This document shows positions 13,756 through 18,404 of a stretch of 18,404 nucleotides of DNA, piece after piece. The position numbers and the translations under genes are program-made. Within the stretch, counting starts at the first letter, position 1; each line of letters begins with the position of its first letter. The notes below the pieces were generated by a model. The model was not told where the DNA came from. It did no database searches and was given only the letters and a program-made list of their open reading frames with translations. The stretch lies in assembly GCA_031550435.1 (NCBI GenBank), contig JAVBOO010000044.1, positions 1 through 18,404 of the forward strand, in the 5' to 3' direction. Source of the stretch: JAVBOO01 sp031550435 (GTDB lineage: Bacteria > Bacillota > Clostridia > Lachnospirales > WRAX01).

Positions 13756-15276
13756 TTACGGCTCGCTTGAAAGGCACACCCTGTTGCGACCGGTGTTTTT
13801 TGCCTTATACAGCGCTTCGTCGGCGGAAGCTATCATGTCTTCCAGTGTTTTATGAATCGCAGGGTCATAGATTGCGGCGCCGATGCTGACCGTAACGCTT
13901 AACTGAGGCTGTTTATCCCACCATTGAGTATTTCTGATGACTTCGCACAATCTGTTCGCGATTGCCTTTATCTTGTTTTCACCGACATTATACAAAACCG
14001 CGCAAAATTCTTCTCCTCCGTAACGCGCAAAAATATCCGCCTCTCGAAAGTGCGTCGAGAGTTCTTGCGCAAATCTGCGCAGCACCAAATCACCCGTTTG
14101 GTGTCCGTAGGTATCGTTTAATATTTTAAAGTTGTCGAGATCCATCATAAGAACGGCGCTGCTCGTTTGAACACGCAGCATTTTGTGAAAGACGGGATTT
14201 GCTCTCTTAAAAAATGCGCCTCTGTTGTATATACCTGTCAGCGAGTCGCGATCGGCTTGTTCGCTGACTTCGTCCAAAAACAGTTTCGACTCGGTTATAT
14301 CAAAAAACATATAGCAGATACCGATTTCTTTTGAATTATGGGATATAACGGTTTTCGATATGCTGTAATAACGAGGAACTCCGGCAGTATCGGGGACTTC
14401 AAGCGTATTGCGCCCTTCACCGAGAATTTTGTCGATAAGATCGATTTTGCTGCCGGGACTTATCAGCTTAAGCTGAGGAAGAAGGGATTTAGCCGCATTG
14501 TTTGCATCGGCATAATGCCCGTTCATGTCTACCAACACAAAAGCGTCTTTCATTTTTTCTATTATTTGCTCGCGGGCAATCGGCGCTATTTTAAACAAAT
14601 TTTGCTGAATGAAAAGGTAAGCGATAACGCTGCAAGTCAAACTCAGCATTATTGCGGAAATGTCAAAGCTCATACGATCTCTGGTGAAAATGCTTACAGC
14701 ACTCGCAGCTCCGGGAATTGCCGCTGCTATAACCAGTAAAATCAGCTGTTTTTTTCTCCAAAGCACACCGTTTTTGTACGCGAAGAACGCAACAACAACT
14801 CCGGCAAGCGCGATACCAAAGCTATATATGTAAAGCAAATAGTAAACTATAGTCGGTTCTTTAATCAAATTGGCGACTGTTTCGTTCGCCAAGAAGAAAA
14901 AGCTCTTGTAATAAAAATCATGCCAAGGAGAAGTAATGCCAAGCAGTGAGTGAATGACGGGCAGTGCCATACAAAGATATACAACAGGTTTTTTTGGTTT
15001 TTTCCCGCAGTAGTCCAGTATAAACAAGAAGATACTCAAACCGATAAACGGCACGCCGATGTATTTTATCTGTGTGCCCAAAAAAGCGCCGTTTTCATTT
15101 GTTGCGCTCAGCTCGACCAGATATCCCAAGTTAAAGATAAAAACGCAAAAAGAAAGATAGGCAAAATACTTCATGCCCGGAGCTTGGTATTTATCCAGAG
15201 CAATAATAAAAAATGTCAGAGGGATTGCGGCTGTTATCACATGTATAATCAAGACTAACTGATCCGTCATTTTCAT
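13756..15276 (-). CDS. Membrane diguanylate cyclase (7TM sensor, PAS-like, GGDEF)
   Basis: It makes the second messenger c-di-GMP from two GTP. The 506-residue protein has seven or so hydrophobic segments in the first 225 residues, matching the N-terminal 7TM sensor found on histidine kinases and cyclases. A PAS-like domain follows (about 238-330, with DAFVLVDMNGHYADANNAAK) and then a GGDEF domain (about 340-500). The active loop is GGEEF (420-424), a functional variant, and RxxD (READ, 411-414) five residues upstream is the product-inhibition I-site. DxLTGIYNR and MMDLDNFK are intact. No EAL domain. M1, M3 and M5 of the longest frame (ATG 15282, 15276, 15270) all could start; AAGG lies 6 nt before 15276. 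The transcript has a long leader with repeats. The ligand is unknown. Confidence 0.9.
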   Translation of the reverse strand: MKMTDQLVLIIHVITAAIPLTFFIIALDKYQAPGMKYFAYLSFCVFIFNLGYLVELSATNENGAFLGTQIKYIGVPFIGLSIFLFILDYCGKKPKKPVVYLCMALPVIHSLLGITSPWHDFYYKSFFFLANETVANLIKEPTIVYYLLYIYSFGIALAGVVVAFFAYKNGVLWRKKQLILLVIAAAIPGAASAVSIFTRDRMSFDISAIMLSLTCSVIAYLFIQQNLFKIAPIAREQIIEKMKDAFVLVDMNGHYADANNAAKSLLPQLKLISPGSKIDLIDKILGEGRNTLEVPDTAGVPRYYSISKTVISHNSKEIGICYMFFDITESKLFLDEVSEQADRDSLTGIYNRGAFFKRANPVFHKMLRVQTSSAVLMMDLDNFKILNDTYGHQTGDLVLRRFAQELSTHFREADIFARYGGEEFCAVLYNVGENKIKAIANRLCEVIRNTQWWDKQPQLSVTVSIGAAIYDPAIHKTLEDMIASADEALYKAKNTGRNRVCLSSEP

Positions 15277-15324
15277 CCACATCCTTGGTTAACCGGATAA
15301 ATGCCGAAACTACTGATCCCGAGA

Positions 15325-15425
15325 TGTTGAAAAATCGCCTCGCGGCTTTCCGTTGAAAACAGAAAAGCGCCATTTTTGCACGGTCCACCCGCAAAGCTGG
15401 TTTCGTGTGCAATATTCAACACTTC
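15325..15425. repeat. Long copy of a small element with inverted TGTTGAA/TTCAACA ends
   Basis: The element runs from TGTTGAAAAATCG (15325-15337) to a 27-nt right part ending TTCAACACTTC (15399-15425). Its ends TGTTGAA and TTCAACA are perfect 7-nt inverted repeats. The central 61 nt (15338-15398) are absent from the short copy at 15531-15570. It lies in the untranslated leader of the cyclase. Confidence 0.65.
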
Positions 15426-15440
15426 CTCTAAGCACCGGCA

Positions 15441-15464
15441 AAATAAAACCCGGAATTATCCGGT
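15441..15464 (-). terminator. Possible weak terminator hairpin
   Basis: On the minus strand CCGGA-TAAT-TCCGG (5-bp stem, 4-nt loop) is followed by GGTTTTATTTT. It could end transcripts that read out of the beta-helix gene before the cyclase. A TATAAT sequence lies immediately upstream (15474-15469), without a good -35, so its role is uncertain. Confidence 0.4.
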
Positions 15465-15530
15465 AGTCATTATATTGTTTCATAGAATCCTACTATATTT
15501 AGACAAATATTTCAAGTCTCAAGTAAGGCA

Positions 15531-15570
15531 TGTTGAAAAATCGGCTTTCGTGCGTAATCTTCAACACTTC
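15531..15570. repeat. Short copy of the TGTTGAA/TTCAACA element
   Basis: This 40-nt sequence matches the two outer parts of 15325-15425: the first 13 nt are identical and the last 27 match at 23 positions. It keeps the inverted ends TGTTGAA (15531-15537) and TTCAACA (15560-15566) and is framed by GGCAT/ATGCC on the minus strand, so it can fold as a hairpin. It looks like an internal deletion form of the long copy. Confidence 0.65.
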
Positions 15571-15595
15571 TTAAAAAATATGCCGAGGGAATCTT

Positions 15596-15631
15596 TTACC
15601 GCAGAAGTTAAATCCGTATAAAATACTTGCG
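15596..15631. repeat. 37-bp dispersed repeat, copy 1 (downstream of beta-helix gene)
   Basis: The sequence TTACCGCAGAAGTTAAAT, three divergent bases and TATAAAATACTTGCG matches 18075-18111 in the same orientation with a few mismatches and one gap. The two copies lie on either side of the beta-helix lipoprotein gene about 2.48 kb apart. Confidence 0.6.
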
Positions 15632-15719
15632 CAGTTACTCGTGCCGAGTAGGCGCGTCTAGATAGGCCGCAGTGCTCAAATGCGGCGCATCTGCGTTTCA
15701 GTGAGGGAACAAAAACTCT

Positions 15720-17978
15720 CTATCGTCCGCCGGGCAGCATCGTTTTTCCGTAAGCTTTATATGTCTTTAGCCCGATCTCGGAAAGAGGGAGCGGCTCGAA
15801 ATCAGGTATGGTGCGGCGTATCAGCTCGATACCGTTCGGAGTTAATGAGAAATCACCGTTTGCATAATCTTTAAATATGCCGGTACCTGTCTCGATATTT
15901 GTTCCTTTTGTGCCGTTTTCCAGAAACATCTCACCGATATTCACACATACATTGCCGTCAAACAGGTTTGTTTGAGACGGCGCGTTTTCGTATAAAAAAT
16001 CGCTCATTGCTTCGTTGTCCCCGCTTGCGGCAAGAGTTTTTGCTTTTACATAGCCTTCCTGAGAAACATAGCGCCACAGTGATTCCCACTGAGTATTTCT
16101 GTAGTGATCACGCCATGTGTCTGAAAAGATATCGGCGTTTTCGGTGATTTTGGGCCATATCATGTTCGGCTCATACCAATCTGTCAGGTCATATATCGTT
16201 TGCAGCCATACATCCTGGTGTACGGGGTCTCTTTCCCAGTCGCTCCAGGGCTGAAAGAACGCCGCATGCGGTGAATCGACAAAAACGTTGTTTTTTACGA
16301 CACCGAACTGCGCGCCGTTTGCTTTGATCGCAGAACCGAGATCGGGACTTTTATCGGAAGCGTTGACGAACAGGTTGCCGTAGATATACGGCATAACCGC
16401 GCCGTCGTCGCAGAATACGGACTGCTGACCGATGCCGCCGTAGCTGTTTCCGATATCATGAAAATAATTATAGCGGATGGTAATTCCAAGGATGGACGGA
16501 TCAAAACCGTAATAAATTGCGCCGGTATCAGAAATGTCAAGTCCGGTGCGATAGAATTCGTTGTATTCAACGAGTGCATCATTAGATCCGTTTAGTAAAA
16601 GCGAGACGGCAGGTTCGTCGTGTATTTCATTGTTTCGGACAATAAGACCCGTGCTGTCACACCAAATTGAACCCGTTGTCCATTTCCTAAGGCGGTTCAC
16701 GTTACGAATATTGTTGTTTTCAATTATGTTGCCGCTTGGGGTGAGGTTTTTTCGAAGACCCCCGTCCCAAAGGTAAATACTGCCGTCTACCGTGTCGTAA
16801 ATGCTACAGTTTTTCACTGAACAGTCTGTAGCGTTGTCCAGTGTAACAGCACACCGGGACGAGTGCGCAACAGTGCAGCAGTCTATATTAATATGCTTCA
16901 CATTATATGCCGCGATTCCGTCGCCCCGGGTATAGCCGACGGTAAGCCCGCGGAATGTTAAATATTCCCCGCCGTCTATACGTATGAGTTCGTCTTTTAG
17001 AACCGACAAATGTATATCGGATTTTTTTAGGTTATCCGGAGCGTAGAAATAAACGGTTTTGTTTTCGTAGTCTATGAAGCTTTCTCCGGGCACGTCTATT
17101 TCTTCCATGATATTGAATACATAAAAGCGCGGGTTTTCTTGAGGGGCGCCCCAAAAGCCATCGGTGACAAATTCACCCGCTTTCGCGTCAAACGACTTAA
17201 TATCAAATACACCGTTTGCCCAGTCCCAGCTCATAAAGATAACCGCATACATGTTCTCCCAAGCATCCGCAGACCAAGTGGCCGCGCGCTCCGCAAGATC
17301 CGTTGAAGTCAGTTTCACCGGGGCGTACAGATCTTCTGAAAGCGCTTTTGCGCTGTCGGCAAAAAGAAAGGCCTGATTTTGTATGTTGTTTGGGAACCTG
17401 GATATAGTGAGCGGTTCGTCGTCGATATAAATTTCCGGTCCGCCGGAAGCAAACTCGTAATTCGAGTCCGGAAAGACCGGGAAGGGGAACTCGTCAAGAT
17501 ATCCGGAAAGGTTGACGGACATCAGACCCGCACGCGCTTTTTCATCATGAATGCGGGAGAGTATCGCCTCATCGGTCACAGGATAAAACTTATCGGAAGA
17601 AAGCTTGATGCCGCCCGAGAGCAGCACTTTTTCCCCGTTATACGCCTGCCAGGTGACGGGAGCTGTCTCCGAGCCGGAATCCTTGGCGGAAAAATCAAGA
17701 GACCGGTCTAAATAATACTCTCCGCCCCGAATATTAACCGTGACGGGTTCGCTTGATGCCGCTTTAAGTGCGCGCACTTCGAGTTGTGCGCGTTCAAGCG
17801 TCTGAAACGGCCGTGAAAACGAGCCGTCGTTAATGTCGCTGCCGTTTTGGGCGACAAATATATTGATACCGGGCGGGATAGATAAAGGAGTTTCTTTATT
17901 TTGACAGCAGGAAAACAGCGGCAGTATCATAGCGGCGAACACAAGCAAAACAATGGTTTGTTTAAGTTTGCATGGCAT
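15720..17978 (-). CDS. Parallel beta-helix lipoprotein, probable secreted glycosidase or lyase (GH141-like)
   Basis: The protein has 752 residues. A signal peptide (about 5-22) ends in a lipobox LFSC with lipidated Cys24, so it sits on the outer face of the cell membrane. The opening INIFVAQNGSDINDGS, RPFQTLERAQLEVRALK and VNIRGGEYYLDRSLDFSAKD is the typical start of right-handed beta-helix enzymes of the GH141/GH120 kind. Central beta-helix coils (about 340-550) show repeated short strands such as GLTVGYTRGDGI, HINIDCCTV and CSVKNCSIYD. A block around DISDTGAIYYGFDP to IRYNYFHDIG contains acidic residues that are conserved in these enzymes. The C-terminal region is Trp-rich. The substrate is probably a plant or host polysaccharide, but I cannot fix it. 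The ATG 17978 has AGAGGG 10 nt upstream and places the lipobox correctly; the longer frame to 18032 would disrupt the signal peptide. Confidence 0.8.
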   Translation of the reverse strand: MPCKLKQTIVLLVFAAMILPLFSCCQNKETPLSIPPGINIFVAQNGSDINDGSFSRPFQTLERAQLEVRALKAASSEPVTVNIRGGEYYLDRSLDFSAKDSGSETAPVTWQAYNGEKVLLSGGIKLSSDKFYPVTDEAILSRIHDEKARAGLMSVNLSGYLDEFPFPVFPDSNYEFASGGPEIYIDDEPLTISRFPNNIQNQAFLFADSAKALSEDLYAPVKLTSTDLAERAATWSADAWENMYAVIFMSWDWANGVFDIKSFDAKAGEFVTDGFWGAPQENPRFYVFNIMEEIDVPGESFIDYENKTVYFYAPDNLKKSDIHLSVLKDELIRIDGGEYLTFRGLTVGYTRGDGIAAYNVKHINIDCCTVAHSSRCAVTLDNATDCSVKNCSIYDTVDGSIYLWDGGLRKNLTPSGNIIENNNIRNVNRLRKWTTGSIWCDSTGLIVRNNEIHDEPAVSLLLNGSNDALVEYNEFYRTGLDISDTGAIYYGFDPSILGITIRYNYFHDIGNSYGGIGQQSVFCDDGAVMPYIYGNLFVNASDKSPDLGSAIKANGAQFGVVKNNVFVDSPHAAFFQPWSDWERDPVHQDVWLQTIYDLTDWYEPNMIWPKITENADIFSDTWRDHYRNTQWESLWRYVSQEGYVKAKTLAASGDNEAMSDFLYENAPSQTNLFDGNVCVNIGEMFLENGTKGTNIETGTGIFKDYANGDFSLTPNGIELIRRTIPDFEPLPLSEIGLKTYKAYGKTMLPGGR

Positions 17979-18000
17979 CTCTTGCACACCCTCTTTTAGA

Positions 18001-18028
18001 TTTATATATTGGATACATTTTATCACAA
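18001..18028 (-). promoter_or_regulatory. Candidate promoter of the beta-helix lipoprotein gene
   Basis: On the minus strand TTGTGA (18028-18023) and TATAAA (18006-18001) are separated by 16 bp, about 23 nt before the ATG at 17978. Both hexamers are close to the sigma-A consensus. A nearby TAAAAT offers an alternative -10. Confidence 0.4.
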
Positions 18029-18074
18029 GCACAGTCTTTCTGTCATCGTGTACCTTTGCCGTATACTTTCTAAA

Positions 18075-18111
18075 TTACCGCGGAAGTTAAATACAGCATA
18101 AAATACTTACG
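18075..18111. repeat. 37-bp dispersed repeat, copy 2 (upstream of beta-helix gene)
   Basis: This is the partner of 15596-15631: TTACCGCGGAAGTTAAAT, a few divergent bases, then CATAAAATACTTACGC. Same orientation as copy 1. It lies about 100 nt upstream of the beta-helix start codon. Confidence 0.6.
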
Positions 18112-18144
18112 CGCTTGCTAAGGACGAAGCCAAAAACGCAAAGC

Positions 18145-18228
18145 TAAAATGCAACCATACGTGCCGGTTTTCGCTGTGCATTAAACTTGCATTTTACAAT
18201 AGCGCCGTATGAAGGCAAGTTGTAAAAT
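18145..18228. repeat. Overlapping inverted repeats (alternative hairpins)
   Basis: TAAAATGCAA (18145-18154) pairs perfectly with TTGCATTTTA (18187-18196), supported by CATACG (18156-18161) and CGTATG (18206-18211) nearby. The segment ATTTTACAA (18191-18199) can pair instead with TTGTAAAAT (18220-18228). The two long stems share 18191-18196 and exclude each other. Confidence 0.55.
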
Positions 18229-18264
18229 AAACTGACGCAGGCAATAAAAAAAGACCCATCCGAG

Positions 18265-18404
18265 TGAAGTGAACCCAAGCCAACGGACAGTAAAAAAGAA
18301 GTCCTATCGCAGAATATCTTAAAATTAAGCAGACTGGCATCGTTTTTCTAACGGTGTCAGTTTAGATTTGAGCTGAATGCGTTCGTGGTTGTAAAAAAAT
18401 ATGT
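18265..18404 (-). mobile_element. Right end of a second IS3-family element copy (cut by window edge)
   Basis: Same content as the left end, in inverted orientation: putative terminal inverted repeat at 18265 reading inward, non-coding tail, and transposase 3' end. The remainder lies beyond the contig. Confidence 0.8.
18325..18402 (-). CDS. IS3-family transposase OrfB, C-terminal 25 codons (partial, second copy)
   Basis: Identical in sequence to the partial gene at the left end, ending in QLKSKLTPLEKRCQSA and TAA. The IS3-family rve-domain ending YNHERIQLK is visible. It is truncated by the window edge. Confidence 0.85.
   Translation of the reverse strand: MFFYNHERIQLKSKLTPLEKRCQSA

Larger units (their letters stand above)
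15277..15719. other. Repeat-rich intergenic region between the beta-helix gene and the cyclase
   Basis: No gene was found in these 443 nt. The region holds a long and a short copy of an element with TGTTGAA/TTCAACA ends, a small terminator-like hairpin, one copy of the 37-bp repeat, and two further perfect hairpins (TACTCG-TGC-CGAGTA at 15636-15650, and GCCGCA...TGCGGC at 15666-15686). The last lies just past the stop of the beta-helix gene but lacks a T run. Confidence 0.55.
17979..18263. other. Upstream region of the beta-helix gene up to the IS end
   Basis: No gene was found. The region holds a candidate promoter (18001-18028), the second copy of the 37-bp repeat, a cluster of overlapping inverted repeats (18145-18228), and, next to the IS junction, AAAAAAAGACCCATCCGA (18245-18262). 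On the minus strand the last reads as the 3' half of an intrinsic terminator. Confidence 0.55.
18264..18404 (-). repeat. Terminal inverted repeat, right copy (141 bp, perfect)
   Basis: Exact reverse complement of 1-141. It carries the IS3 right end and the C-terminal codons of the transposase on the minus strand. Together the two copies place the whole 18 kb between two IS right ends that face inward. Confidence 0.95.

Noticed and set aside
15361..15424. c-di-GMP-I (GEMM) riboswitch upstream of the cyclase
   Set aside because: CCCGCAAAGC on the plus strand recalls the GEMM core GACGCAAAGC, but it is on the wrong strand for the cyclase and the remaining conserved segments are absent.
1..18404. 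Circular plasmid, linear phage with terminal inverted repeats, or composite transposon
   Set aside because: The terminal repeat is an IS3 transposase tail of exactly one k-mer length, the content is chromosomal (secA, prfB, queG, cwlD), and there are no replication or phage genes. The IS-flanked layout cannot be confirmed as a transposing unit from this sequence.

Overview
The window looks like one complete contig from a spore-forming, low-to-mid GC Firmicute, most likely a member of the Clostridia. The reasons are a CwlD-type cortex amidase, a secA-prfB gene pair with a programmed frameshift in prfB, many TTG and GTG starts behind strong AGGAGG-type ribosome binding sites, and a surface or membrane protein with WSDW-type modules. 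No rRNA, tRNA or CRISPR array was seen.

The two ends (1-141 and 18264-18404) are perfect inverted copies of each other. Each holds the last 25 codons of an IS3-family transposase plus the right end of the element, and both point inward. The identity is exactly 141 bp, which is what a de Bruijn assembler working at k=141 leaves when a contig breaks at a multicopy IS. Genome structure beyond the window is therefore unknown.

The left part (480-5740) is on the plus strand: a CorC/HlyC-type CNNM-CBS membrane protein, an exported C39-like peptidase with two SH3-like modules, a terminator, a self-contained two-gene cassette (OLD/RecF-like AAA ATPase plus DUF4276 protein), and cwlD. The cassette has its own extended -10 promoter. 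It is bracketed by imperfect direct repeats (about 3001-3076 and 4882-4982) that look like a duplication of the native cwlD leader, so it was probably inserted between the peptidase gene and cwlD. ATPase plus DUF4276 pairs resemble two-part anti-phage systems; this is the best candidate for an accessory system here.

The middle (13374 down to 5773, minus strand) is a compact housekeeping run: secA, prfB (RF2), an RluC/D-type pseudouridine synthase, a sugar-nucleotide nucleotidyltransferase, queG, and an uncharacterised two-TM protein with a Pro/Thr/Ser linker and a W-rich C-terminal domain. The shared theme is protein export and translation (release factor, rRNA and tRNA modification). The gene pairs are tightly spaced, and queG overlaps the ribosome binding site of the gene after it.

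The right part (minus strand) has a membrane diguanylate cyclase (7TM sensor, PAS-like, GGEEF with an RxxD I-site) and a large lipoprotein with a parallel beta-helix fold, probably a carbohydrate-active enzyme. The intergenic regions around these two genes are rich in small repeats: a long and a short copy of an element with TGTTGAA/TTCAACA ends, a 37-bp repeat on each side of the beta-helix gene, and overlapping, mutually exclusive inverted repeats next to the right IS end.
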